From Patescibacteria group bacterium (lineage in GTDB: Bacteria > Patescibacteriota > Patescibacteriia > 2-12-FULL-60-25): a stretch of 64,000 nt of DNA. The notes under the pieces are model-generated. The model worked only from the letters and a program-made list of their open reading frames with translations, was not told where the DNA came from and ran no database searches. The DNA is taken from positions 806,001-870,000 of the forward strand of contig JAQTXZ010000001.1 of the NCBI GenBank assembly GCA_028688515.1. The letters run 5' to 3'. How positions within the stretch are numbered: the stretch's first letter is position 1; each line of letters opens with the position of its first letter. Below are positions 42,399-50,455 of this stretch, piece by piece. Position numbers and translations under genes: made by a program.

Positions 42399-42902
42399 GT
42401 TCAGGCTAAACGGATGGCTGCTCCCCTTCGCTAAAGCTACGGGGAGAGGAAAGTCCGAACATCCTTTCAATCGCAAGATTGATTGTCGCGAGAGCCGTTA
42501 ACGGCGGCCGGGATATACCGGAGTATAAACGAAAGGACACGTGCCCGACGTTTGCTCCAGAAACCCAGGGAAAGTGCCACAGAGACGATCAGCCCCACTT
42601 CGCATAAAGCTTCGTGGGGTCAAAATGAAACGTGATCGGATGTGGGCGTCCCCGTAAAGGACGTGGGTGCGAAAGCATTCATGTTCCACGGGGCGACGAT
42701 CTGCTACCGATCTCTGTCTGCGGTAACGCATGACAGCGGCAAACCCTCTCTGATGCAAGAGCAAGACTCCAATGCCTCATCTGGCCAAGGAGACTGGTCG
42801 CTCGCATGATCCCGCCAGCAATGACGGGACAAGATAGATAGTCATCCCCCACATCGCATAAAGCTATGAGGGGACAAAATTCGGCTTACAGTTGGCCTGA
42901 AC
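42399..42902 (+). ncRNA. rnpB: RNase P RNA, bacterial class A
   Basis: P1 is formed by GTTCAGGC (42399-42406) and GCCTGAAC (42895-42902). Conserved core signals are GAGGAAAGTCCGAAC (CRI), the CAGGGAAAGTGCCACAGAGA segment, GGTAACGCATGACAG-like stretches and ACAAAATTCGGCTTACAG (CRV). The RNA is the catalytic part of RNase P, which trims tRNA 5' ends. At about 504 bases it is longer than usual because three hairpins end in the short palindrome of the CCCCTTCGCTAAAGCTACGGGG type (42421-42446, 42593-42619, 42847-42873). Confidence 0.95.
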
Positions 42903-42905
42903 ATA

Positions 42906-42941
42906 AAAATCATCCCGATATGCGTCGGGGTGATTTTTTTG
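42906..42941 (+). terminator. terminator of rnpB
   Basis: AATCATCCC-gatatgcgtc-GGGGTGATTTTTTT four bases after the P1 3' strand. Confidence 0.85.
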
Positions 42942-42954
42942 GTATAATGCCCGC

Positions 42955-44379
42955 ATGAACCGTTTTAACCTGACCTTCACCGCCATGCGCTTGCCGCTCG
43001 ACGGCATAGCACTGGCCTGCGCCGCTGCCTCCGCGTATCTGTTGCGCTATTCGCGCTTTGCAACCGAAGTCCGTCCTATTTTGCAAGACATTCCCTACTC
43101 CGCATACATACAAACAAGCGTGACCTTTATCGGCGTTTGGATCGTCATGTTTTTGATTGCAGGACTCTATTCAACTCGTCCGCGGCGCGCCTGGAACGAA
43201 CTGGGACGTGTCATCTTAGCTTGCACCGCCGGTGCGATGATCCTCATCTCATCCGTATTCTTTCGCCGCGAACTCACGCAGTCACGTTTTATCATCATCG
43301 CAATTTGGGCATTATCAATCTTTTTCGTATATTTCGGACGATTGATATTGCGCGCCATTCAACATCAACTTTTACGGCTCGGCTTTGGGCACGAACGCTT
43401 GGTCATAGTCGGATCGGATCATCAAGCGCACAATCTGGCCCGTATTTTTGCAGAGTCTCCCATCTTTGGATTTACCGTCGTCAAACAACTTTTAACCTGG
43501 AACGATCAACAAAAAGATTCGCTCAAATCCCTGATCTCCCGCCATCAAATAGACGGCATTGTTTTGGCCGATCCGGACTTGCCAAAAGACAAGGCTCTTC
43601 ATCTGATTTCATTTGCCAACAAATACAATCTGCATTTCAGGTATTTGGCCGACATGTTTGCCGCGCGCTTTACCAATATCGAAGTTTCAACTCCGGGCGG
43701 CGTACCTTTAATCGAAGTCAAACCGACTCCGCTAGATGGATGGGGCCGCATCGCTAAAAGATTCGAAGATATTGTTCTTTCCACCGTTCTTTTAATACTG
43801 ACTTCACCGCTCTGGATTGTCGGGTCTTTGCTCGTACTAATCGAAGACGGTTTTCCGATCCTTTACAAAAGCGAACGCGTGGGAGAAAAAGGTAAAAAGT
43901 TTGTGGCTTACAAGCTGCGTTCAATGTTCAAAAAGTTTTCCATCGGACCGCAATTTTCCAACAATAAAAAGAATCTTGAATTTGAAAAAGAACTGATAAA
44001 AACCAACAGCATCAAAGCAGGCGCGGTTTATAAAATCGCCGACGATCCGCGCGTACTAAAAGGCGGACGTTTTCTGCGACGCTGGTCTATCGACGAACTG
44101 CCCAATTTTATCAGCGTGCTCAAAGGCGACATGTCGCTTGTCGGTCCGCGCCCGCACCAACCGCGCGAAGTTGAGCAATATACCGATGCACAACGCAGCG
44201 TGTTGACGATTAAGCCCGGCATCACCGGCATGGCGCAAATCTCCGGCCGCAGCGATCTAATCTTTGACGAAGAAGCGCGCCTCGACACTTGGTACATCGA
44301 AAATTGGTCGCCTATGCTGGATCTTTATATATTATTGAAAACGCCTTTTGCAGTTTTACAGAGAAAGGGAGCGTACTGA
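42955..44379 (+). CDS. polyprenyl-phosphate sugar-1-phosphate transferase
   Basis: A 474-residue WbaP/WcaJ-type enzyme: four or five N-terminal membrane helices (YIQTSVTFIGVWIVMFLIAG and others), a Rossmann-like CoA-binding-like domain with GFGHERLVIVGSDHQAHNL, and a C-terminal bacterial sugar transferase domain starting KRFEDIVLSTVLLILTSPLW and containing YKLRSMF, LRRWSIDELPNF and GDMSLVGPRP. It starts capsule or glycan repeat synthesis by loading a sugar phosphate on undecaprenyl phosphate. TATAAT lies about seven bases before the ATG with no Shine-Dalgarno, so the mRNA is likely leaderless. Confidence 0.95.
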   Translation: MNRFNLTFTAMRLPLDGIALACAAASAYLLRYSRFATEVRPILQDIPYSAYIQTSVTFIGVWIVMFLIAGLYSTRPRRAWNELGRVILACTAGAMILISSVFFRRELTQSRFIIIAIWALSIFFVYFGRLILRAIQHQLLRLGFGHERLVIVGSDHQAHNLARIFAESPIFGFTVVKQLLTWNDQQKDSLKSLISRHQIDGIVLADPDLPKDKALHLISFANKYNLHFRYLADMFAARFTNIEVSTPGGVPLIEVKPTPLDGWGRIAKRFEDIVLSTVLLILTSPLWIVGSLLVLIEDGFPILYKSERVGEKGKKFVAYKLRSMFKKFSIGPQFSNNKKNLEFEKELIKTNSIKAGAVYKIADDPRVLKGGRFLRRWSIDELPNFISVLKGDMSLVGPRPHQPREVEQYTDAQRSVLTIKPGITGMAQISGRSDLIFDEEARLDTWYIENWSPMLDLYILLKTPFAVLQRKGAY

Positions 44380-44397
44380 CAATTAACAGATGACAAT

Positions 44398-44425
44398 AGC
44401 CGGGTTGACAATCCGGCCTTTTTTG
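44398..44425 (+). terminator. intrinsic terminator
   Basis: GCCGG-gttgacaat-CCGGC followed by CTTTTTT, after the sugar transferase gene. Confidence 0.8.
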
Positions 44426-44456
44426 ATAACCTTGCCGCACACCACAGGAGGCGCGC

Positions 44457-44936
44457 ATGGCATCGTCCAAATTCCCGATCGACTTCGTAGATGTTTCTCA
44501 AACACTCATCGAATTCGCAAAAACTGATTTCAGGATACACTGCAATATCAGGCCGTGGCAGAAGCAACCGAACAGCCGTCCATTCCTCGTTCACGACGGA
44601 GAAATCATGGATCCGTCGATCATCATGTACTGCAAGGACTTCGTCCAACCGCACGATTTTCTACTGCTACACTTTCAGGGCTACGGCGAAGCAACCGGCA
44701 CGGCCGTGATTGAAATCCAGCACGTTTACATCGGCGACGGCGGATACCCGCGACTCGACTTTGAGCATCCGCCGGAAATGAAGGAGATTTACGGCTGCCC
44801 AAACTTTTGGGGCGCCTTCATTCTGGCCATCGCCCGCGTTCCTCCCGGCACTCCTGCAATGTGCATGCCGGACCCCGACGGCGGCGCGTTCATACGCAAG
44901 GCCACGGAACTTTTGCCGGACATGACGCGCAGGTAG
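44457..44936 (+). CDS. hypothetical protein (159 aa)
   Basis: A 159-residue soluble protein with AGGAGG seven bases before the ATG and terminators on both sides, so it is a single-gene unit. The sequence has a mixed alpha/beta look (AVIEIQHVYIGDGGYPRLDF, FWGAFILAIARVPPG) and no cysteine-based metal site. No family is recognised. It fits the Shine-Dalgarno-led class of orphan genes. Confidence 0.7.
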   Translation: MASSKFPIDFVDVSQTLIEFAKTDFRIHCNIRPWQKQPNSRPFLVHDGEIMDPSIIMYCKDFVQPHDFLLLHFQGYGEATGTAVIEIQHVYIGDGGYPRLDFEHPPEMKEIYGCPNFWGAFILAIARVPPGTPAMCMPDPDGGAFIRKATELLPDMTRR

Positions 44937-44947
44937 AACATGACTCA

Positions 44948-44985
44948 ACTAAGCGTTTCGAATCTCTCGGCGCTTATTTTTTTAC
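44948..44985 (+). terminator. intrinsic terminator
   Basis: AAGCG-tttcgaatctctcgg-CGCTT followed by ATTTTTTT, after the 159-residue gene; it lies next to the end of the convergent kinase-like gene. Confidence 0.7.
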
Positions 44986-44994
44986 CAAAATTTA

Positions 44995-45714
44995 TCACAG
45001 TTTATTCTTCCAGTTCTTTTCCAATGTTTCCAAGGTCAATTCTTTTTCCATTACTTTTTGGTAATGCTTCTTAAGCTTTAAGTCGGTCATGCTTGTGAAT
45101 GACCAGCTTTTTAACCAACGTCTCGTATTGATTATCCGCCTGATTCGCGCTTTGTTGAACGTAAACTCACCCAAGTCGATAAAAATAACTTTACCTTTTT
45201 TATTTATTCCGGAGTTTATAGAAAAATTAAAAACAGTTTCACCCAATCCGTATTCCCACGCTCTGATTATCGACTTTGCATAGCGATGCAAAATGCGTCG
45301 ATTCTGTCCGCTGTTATGATGCAAGATATATTCGCCGAGTGTCATCACTTTATCTTGCGTATACATTGCACGTTGGCTGAATTCAGGATTACCAAATAAT
45401 TCACCGTCTATCGCATTCAGACGTTGCGCGATTTTCTTGGCAACGTTATTCGTTAGTTTTCCTGCCTTCTTTGCGCGCTTTACAGTCCGATCCAAGTCAG
45501 ATTTGGAATGCCTCTTCATGCCCTGCCATCTCTTTAAAGTCGCAATGCGTTCGCGAGTTGTTTTCGGTATTTTCAAAACCCGACCATTTTTGAGATCGTA
45601 GACATTGTATTGCAAGCCATCGCCGATTTTATTAAATTTGAGCCCCATCTGCATATACTGCGATAAACAATCATGGCCTGTCAATTCAAAATACGCTCGC
45701 GCAAATTTTGACAA
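44995..45714 (-). CDS. protein-kinase-fold-like protein
   Basis: A 239-residue basic protein. GDGLQYNVYDLKNGRVLKIP looks like a glycine loop followed by a VLK-type Lys, and KGKVIFIDLGEFTF near residue 185 resembles the DFG-like metal-binding segment of atypical kinases (here DLG). ETVFNFSINSGI may form the catalytic loop, but the usual HxD is not clear. Assignment to kinase-like phosphotransferases is therefore tentative. The N-terminal half after the Lys is rich in Lys and Arg. It is divergent from the hydrolase gene at 45772. Confidence 0.6.
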   Translation of the reverse strand: MSKFARAYFELTGHDCLSQYMQMGLKFNKIGDGLQYNVYDLKNGRVLKIPKTTRERIATLKRWQGMKRHSKSDLDRTVKRAKKAGKLTNNVAKKIAQRLNAIDGELFGNPEFSQRAMYTQDKVMTLGEYILHHNSGQNRRILHRYAKSIIRAWEYGLGETVFNFSINSGINKKGKVIFIDLGEFTFNKARIRRIINTRRWLKSWSFTSMTDLKLKKHYQKVMEKELTLETLEKNWKNKL

Positions 45715-45771
45715 ATTTATTTCCCATGATTTATTTCCTCATGAACGCGAGTTTTGCTATACTTCATTTAT

Positions 45772-46521
45772 ATGTCAGAAACTCAATCCGAGACATCAAT
45801 TCGCATAAAACTCCCCGGTAATAAATATATGCCGGCGATTTTGCGCGGCAGTCTTAAGCGCCCAATGATTTTGATGGTCCACGGGTTGACCGGGCACATG
45901 AATGAACATATCTTTTTTAATGGCGCGCGCTATTTTGACAAACGCGGCATTTCTTCTTTGCGTGTTAGCCTCTATTCTGATTCAGAGGACTCAAGTACGC
46001 GATGCTTGACCGACTGCACGCTTAAAACACACGCGGAAGACATAAATGCGGCTTTAAGCTATTTACGAAAAAACGGGGCTAAAAAAGTTTATGTTCTCGG
46101 TCACAGTTACGGAGGACCTTCAATCATGTTGGCGGATCAAAAATTGATAGATGGATATATTTTATTGGATGCATCTTACAAACCTGATTTTATCAAAATG
46201 TTTGGCGCTAAAAAAATCTCGAAAAATTTGTTTAAGATCGACTGGGGTGTAGAGTTTTTGGTCAGTCGCAAAATGAAAGATTTTTCCGAGCATCTTGATT
46301 GGGATGCGATGGCTAAAAAAATCACAAAACCAATGCTGGCGATTTACGCTGCCAAAGGCATACTCAAAAAGAGCACAGCGCATTACGCCTCTATCGCCCA
46401 AGGCCCGACAAAATTGGTCGGAATCCCCAATGCCACGCACTGTTTTGATGAACCGGGAACGGAGGAAAAACTATTTAATGCAACGATAAAGTGGATTCAA
46501 AGTTTAAAAAAATCTCGCTAG
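45772..46521 (+). CDS. alpha/beta hydrolase
   Basis: The start MSETQSETSIRIKLPGNKYM at 45772 gives 249 residues. Signatures: LMVHGLTGHMNEHIF (oxyanion hole), VLGHSYGGPS (nucleophile Ser), and a C-terminal GIPNATHCFDEPG with the catalytic His. The fold is that of BAAT/prolyl-oligopeptidase-like small hydrolases. The substrate is unknown. A TATACT box about 13 bases before the ATG and no Shine-Dalgarno suggest a very short leader. Confidence 0.88.
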   Translation: MSETQSETSIRIKLPGNKYMPAILRGSLKRPMILMVHGLTGHMNEHIFFNGARYFDKRGISSLRVSLYSDSEDSSTRCLTDCTLKTHAEDINAALSYLRKNGAKKVYVLGHSYGGPSIMLADQKLIDGYILLDASYKPDFIKMFGAKKISKNLFKIDWGVEFLVSRKMKDFSEHLDWDAMAKKITKPMLAIYAAKGILKKSTAHYASIAQGPTKLVGIPNATHCFDEPGTEEKLFNATIKWIQSLKKSR

Positions 46522-46594
46522 AACCACTATTTCGCAATAATGATTTTAGCGAGATTCCCATCAAGGTCCCGATGGGGAGGGAGAAATAAGTTGA

Positions 46595-46993
46595 CTAGCT
46601 GTCGCAGAGCTTTGACGTGAGTCCCACCAATTCGCTAGTGACAGACGCGAGCCCTCTTACCCGCTCAAAGAGCTCGGGAAAGTCACGAGCGCGCGCCCAA
46701 TCCCACTTGCCCCAGCCCCGCCATCCCCACGGCTGGAGCTGAAACCCACGCTTCACAGTCTCCGAGAGAGTCGCCTTCAATTCTGACGACAATTCGAGTG
46801 ACCAACCATCAGCGCCGAAGTAGTCCGTGTAGGGCAACTCCTCGCCTTCAGTCACCGCCAGATGGCTGAAGCGCTCTGCGGTGAAGGTGATGGCCATCAC
46901 CGCACCCTCCGGCCAGTCGGCCGCGTCCGCCGCCTCGTTACGGAAGACGGGTTGAGGGTCGCTGCTGCTGCCGAGGTAAATGCTCTTACTTAT
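46595..46993 (-). CDS. paralogue of 47882-48280 with ATA in place of ATG
   Basis: A 132-residue frame homologous over its whole length to the gene at 47882-48280: the first 35 or so residues (SKSIYLGSSSDPQPVFRNEA) are identical, the rest is diverged but alignable and both end TSKLCD. The codon matching the ATG of the other copy is ATA here. The two copies share 286 bp of start region and leader, and this single base is the only difference I see there. Either this copy is silenced, or translation begins elsewhere in the open frame upstream. Function unknown; Trp-rich middle (LQPWGWRGWGKWDWARAR). Confidence 0.55.
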   Translation of the reverse strand: MSKSIYLGSSSDPQPVFRNEAADAADWPEGAVMAITFTAERFSHLAVTEGEELPYTDYFGADGWSLELSSELKATLSETVKRGFQLQPWGWRGWGKWDWARARDFPELFERVRGLASVTSELVGLTSKLCDS

Positions 46994-47174
46994 GTTAGCT
47001 CTTCTGTCCCAAGAGATTCGCGACGACAATCGCCGCGGTGTAACCGTTGACGCGGTTTTCTTGAGACATGGACAGGACGATTTTATCAGTTCAAGGTGCA
47101 CCTCCTTTCGTTTGAGTTTTGGGATCCTATCGATTCCCCCGAACCAGACAACTTGGTTATCTGCTTTGGGGGAA
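46889..47174. repeat. 286-bp direct duplication, copy 1
   Basis: Same 286 bases as 48176-48461 except for position 46991 (T versus C), as far as I can compare by eye. It covers the first 35 codons of a minus-strand gene and about 180 bp of leader, including a perfect AAAGGAGGTG site that has no usable start codon at normal distance in the gene frame. Confidence 0.85.
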
Positions 47175-47218
47175 GCGGCTCGCAGACAGGGTGTTTGCGA
47201 GCAAGATGAGAGGAGCAA

Positions 47219-47734
47219 CTAGCTATTCGATGCTTCGAAGACCATGAGCACTCGACGTTTCCCGACCGGATTGAGGAGGTCGCGCATATAGCGGTACTCG
47301 ACCTCGGATAACGGCGCGTGTCCTATATAGCCTTCGCTGGTCCACCAACTGGCAAACAGGTTGTCTGGACTGATGCTGTCCACTGAGGTCGCGCTGGGTT
47401 CAAACGCCGTACCCTCTCCGCGGTGAACGTGCAGAAGAGGACGAAGCTCTTTCCCCAGCGTGCCGGCAACAAAGACTGTTTGCCATGCGGTCGGAATGTC
47501 TGCCTCATTCAAGAGTTTGACCAACTCACTCTCCGTGCCCACGTCGTCGGAATACGTGAGGATAGCCACTACGAGTTGGACGGACGGGCGACGCTTGACT
47601 GAAAAAGATTTGCCAGTTGCCAAAGGGTGTTGAAGCATAAGCCTACCGTCGGCTGCCGCTCGACGCCTGGTACCTTCTACCCATTCGTCATCATTGTGGT
47701 CCGCCGACTTTACCGACTCTTCGCGCCTTTTCAT
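47219..47734 (-). CDS. hypothetical protein (171 aa)
   Basis: A 171-residue protein with AGGAG six bases before the ATG at 47734. A charged N-terminus leads into an alpha/beta part (VQLVVAILTYSDDVGTESEL, WQTVFVAGTLGKELRPLLHV). No family is recognised. It lies between the two paralogous genes with the shared leader, on the same strand, and the group is GC-rich relative to flanking backbone. Confidence 0.7.
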   Translation of the reverse strand: MKRREESVKSADHNDDEWVEGTRRRAAADGRLMLQHPLATGKSFSVKRRPSVQLVVAILTYSDDVGTESELVKLLNEADIPTAWQTVFVAGTLGKELRPLLHVHRGEGTAFEPSATSVDSISPDNLFASWWTSEGYIGHAPLSEVEYRYMRDLLNPVGKRRVLMVFEASNS

Positions 47735-47881
47735 TGGATTCTCCTGGGTCGAAGTACGCGGGATTGTTTTTGATTCCCTTCACAATCGACAAATCCATCC
47801 ACCGTGATGCACGGCAAAGCGAGTCATCGATTTTGAACGAAAGCCCATCAAAGTCCCGATGGGGAGGGAGAAATGTTGCAA

Positions 47882-48280
47882 CTATCCGTCGCAGAGTTTT
47901 GAAGTATGTTTTACCAGCGCGCGAACTATGGCGGCCTCTTTCCTGGCTATTTCGAAAGCTTCGGGGCAAGAACGGGCGCGTACCCAATGGCTCGGTTTCA
48001 TTTCGCGCCAAAGCCAAGGATAAACCTGCAGCTCTCGTTTGATCTCCCAAGGCTGTTCTTGCTTTACCGCAGAGGGCAAATCGATCGGCCACCCATCGGA
48101 ACCGTAATACTCTGTGCAAGGTAGGCTAGCGCGGATCTTACAGCCTGCGCCAGGAAAATCTTCAGCTTTGAAAGCGATGGCCATCACCGCACCCTCCGGC
48201 CAGTCGGCCGCGTCCGCCGCCTCGTTACGGAAGACGGGTTGAGGGTCGCTGCTGCTGCCGAGGTAAATGCTCTTACTCAT
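47882..48280 (-). CDS. hypothetical protein (132 aa), paralogue of 46595-46993
   Basis: The start MSKSIYLGSSSDPQPVF at 48280 gives 132 residues, exactly as long as the paralogue. The ATG follows a TAA stop by one base (AGCTAACATGAG); that stop ends a 24-codon frame MSQENRVNGYTAAIVVANLL..., so translational coupling to a leader peptide is possible. A perfect AAAGGAGGTG lies 110 bases upstream. The frame is also open from there. Function unknown; the C-terminal two thirds differ strongly from the paralogue although the 5' region is identical. Confidence 0.65.
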   Translation of the reverse strand: MSKSIYLGSSSDPQPVFRNEAADAADWPEGAVMAIAFKAEDFPGAGCKIRASLPCTEYYGSDGWPIDLPSAVKQEQPWEIKRELQVYPWLWREMKPSHWVRARSCPEAFEIARKEAAIVRALVKHTSKLCDG

Positions 48281-48461
48281 GTTAGCTCTTCTGTCCCAAG
48301 AGATTCGCGACGACAATCGCCGCGGTGTAACCGTTGACGCGGTTTTCTTGAGACATGGACAGGACGATTTTATCAGTTCAAGGTGCACCTCCTTTCGTTT
48401 GAGTTTTGGGATCCTATCGATTCCCCCGAACCAGACAACTTGGTTATCTGCTTTGGGGGAA
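48176..48461. repeat. 286-bp direct duplication, copy 2
   Basis: Matches 46889-47174. Here the start codon is intact (48278-48280 reads CAT on the plus strand). Confidence 0.85.
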
Positions 48462-48515
48462 ATCTCACCTTTTGTTCATGCCCGGTGAGAAAGAAGGGCC
48501 AGATGTTTGCGCAAG

Positions 48516-49055
48516 CTAGACCGGAAAATCTTTTACTTCGAATTCCGCGGTCAGCTTGGCGACGGTGGTCTTTGCCCAGAACACACCATATTCAGCGTGC
48601 TCCAGACAATCATCCGCTTGAACGTTTGCGGCCACGAAGGCCTGCAGCCGCTTGGCGCGCTTGTAGTATTCCTCTCCGTCCTCCTCATCGCCTCTGACGG
48701 GGTAGACGGTAAAAGGATGCGCGTGCGTTTCCGGCGGTCTGAAGACGACGTCTGTCTCGACCGTCCGGTAGACGGTGATGGAGGCGACCGACCTCTTTCT
48801 GCGGCACCCGGAAGGATGTGTGCGCAGATAGATCATGTCCCCGCTTCGCCTGGTGATCACGCAGATCCCCAAACGGCTGTCGCAGACAACATCACCAACG
48901 TTTAGGTCGATCTTGACCGTCGCTCGTCGGAAATTGCTCGCCCTGCGACGAAAACTTGCATCTGCGTATGCCCGCATAGCAATGTCGCTTGGGGTCGGCG
49001 CACCGAACTCTTCGCACATCAGCCTGCGTTCCTGAGCAAAGCTTTCACGTGACAT
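48516..49055 (-). CDS. hypothetical protein (179 aa)
   Basis: The start MSRESFAQERRLMCEEFG at 49055 has GGAGG five bases upstream. The protein has a central beta-rich part (VGDVVCDSRLGICVITRRSG, DMIYLRTHPSGCRRKRSVAS) that could be a small barrel such as a KOW/Tudor-like or CarD-like fold, and an acidic helical C-terminus. The fold is a guess. It is the first gene of the minus-strand accessory group. Confidence 0.65.
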   Translation of the reverse strand: MSRESFAQERRLMCEEFGAPTPSDIAMRAYADASFRRRASNFRRATVKIDLNVGDVVCDSRLGICVITRRSGDMIYLRTHPSGCRRKRSVASITVYRTVETDVVFRPPETHAHPFTVYPVRGDEEDGEEYYKRAKRLQAFVAANVQADDCLEHAEYGVFWAKTTVAKLTAEFEVKDFPV

Positions 49056-49939
49056 GTCAGCCTCCAGGGCTTGATGGTTGGAGACGAAATTGCCTCCTCT
49101 TTTTTCCGCGACAGAGTCGTGGAGGAAAGATGAGGCGCGAGCGCAGTGATTGCCGCTCGGCCGGAAGATAGTTGTGCGATGTGCCCAAGGGCACTTCGTG
49201 CTCAACGCACGTTCCCCTGTCGTTCAACGTGATTGGCCAACCACGCCGACAAAGGATTTGGGAGTTGCGCAACCCCCATTGATGGCCGCCCGCAATGAGC
49301 GGCGACGACCATCTCGATGCAAAGCCTTCGCACAGGCTTTGCCCCGAACACGATCTCGACAACCCAATTTGGGGCGCCGAGGACACGGTTTTTTCCGTGC
49401 CACTCGCGGATCCGGCACATCGCCGGAAGGAGGGACTCCCCCGCAACAACCACCGCGCCAGCGGCCGTTGCCCGCAAACCGCCCGGTGATCGTGCATCAC
49501 CCGGTCCAGCCACTATCTTCCGAATTATTCAGAAAATCGTGGCTTGACCGGAATTTTGATTTTAATGAGCTTCGCCATCTTCCAATTCCGAAGTTATTCA
49601 GAATTGAGAGAAGCGACGCGAGCGCAGAATACAGCTCGCGTGAAAGAGTTGGGGAAGGAACGACGCACATAGCCGGCTTGCCGTGGAAACATTGACCGCT
49701 GACGTCTCACCTTGATTGCTTATGGCTCAAAGTCACAGCTTACGCTCTGAACCTTGACCGCTTGCATCGGTGTCATCGTCAAGATCTTTGTTATAAATCG
49801 CCATTTCCGATCGCCGTCGCTTTGTCCGGACCCGAAAACGGGAACGACATTACGACAAACGATTGGAAGCGACCACGACTCACCTTTCACATGCGCCGCC
49901 CTTCCAGCCCTGACCGCTCCGGGCGCCTGCGTGATTAGC
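49056..49939. other. long noncoding stretch
   Basis: About 880 bp between two minus-strand genes. Frames open on both strands (for example 49150-49695 plus) have no ribosome binding site and unlikely compositions. The left and central part is dominated by perfect hairpins (separate entry). The right part, 49720-49953 minus, has a weak 77-codon frame that begins with TTG inside the end of the next gene (MRLRELITQAPGAVRAGRAA); it might be translated by coupling but I would not insist on it. Confidence 0.5.
49181..49504. ncRNA. run of tandem perfect hairpins, possible structured RNA
   Basis: Consecutive stems within 325 bases: GTGCCCAAGGGCAC (49181), CGTGC-tcaac-GCACG (49197), CGTGATTGGCCAACCACG (49228), GGGAGTTGCGCAACCCCC (49260), GATGG...CCATC enclosing CCGCC...GCGGC (49281-49313), GCAAAGCCT-tcgcac-AGGCTTTGC (49319-49342), CACGG-tttttt-CCGTG (49384), TCCGGC-acatc-GCCGGA (49411) and GGTGAT-cgtgc-ATCACC (about 49485). 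So many perfect stems in a gene-free region suggests a structured RNA or a protein-binding DNA array. The transcribed strand is unknown. Confidence 0.45.
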
Positions 49940-50455
49940 TCACGTAGGCGCAACCTCGGTGCGGTGGTTTGCTTGCTCGACCAAGTCGTTCAACCGCTCG
50001 AAGCGGTCGCGCAACGAATCGATCTCGGACACGCGCTCCAACTCGCTGAGCTCCGATGCCCAGACCGTCTCGCGCGTGACGCGGATCTGCCGCTCCTTCT
50101 CCGGGTCGAACTCGTAGTCCGCGACGCGCTCAACACCCTCGCGGACGTTGAGCTGCGGGAGCCAGGACATGTCGTCCTTGAGCTCCTGGAGTCGGCGCAC
50201 GGCCTCGGCGAGCGGCATGTCGCGCCCCTCGAACAAGATGCGTGCGTTAGCGTTGGCCACGGTTACGGCCGCCTCCAACCGGATGAGCTCCTCCTTGGTC
50301 TTGGAGAGATTCTCTCGCAAGGCCTTGAAGTCGAACACCGGTTTCTTGCCCGCCTCGTACGAGACGGACTGGGTGGCGCGCGCCTTGAGCTCGGCCACGC
50401 GGCCCTTGTTCTTCTTGATCCTGCGCAGAGCCTGGGCGATGGTCATGGTCGTCAT
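49940..50455 (-). CDS. DIP1984/DUF6847-like protein
   Basis: A 171-residue coiled-coil protein with GAGGAG about nine bases before the ATG at 50455. IAQALRRIKKNKGRVAELKA, then RLEAAVTVANANARILFEGRDMPLAEAV, matches the pattern of the DIP1984 family (formerly linked to septicolysin): a helical pair with L-I-x-x-x-N-x-x-N-A in the centre and L-x-x-A-L/V-R-R-x-x-L after it. The biochemical role of the family is not established. The gene is GC-rich and belongs to the accessory block. Confidence 0.7.
   Translation of the reverse strand: MTTMTIAQALRRIKKNKGRVAELKARATQSVSYEAGKKPVFDFKALRENLSKTKEELIRLEAAVTVANANARILFEGRDMPLAEAVRRLQELKDDMSWLPQLNVREGVERVADYEFDPEKERQIRVTRETVWASELSELERVSEIDSLRDRFERLNDLVEQANHRTEVAPT

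Noticed and set aside
42327-42476. N-terminal extension of the FecR protein to 42476.
   Set aside because: It would be read antisense through the 5' part of RNase P RNA; the ATG at 42326 gives a normal membrane anchor.
49150-49695. Plus-strand 181-codon frame in the hairpin-rich region.
   Set aside because: No ribosome binding site, Arg/Pro-rich composition typical of random GC-rich frames, and the frame is interrupted in logic by perfect hairpins.
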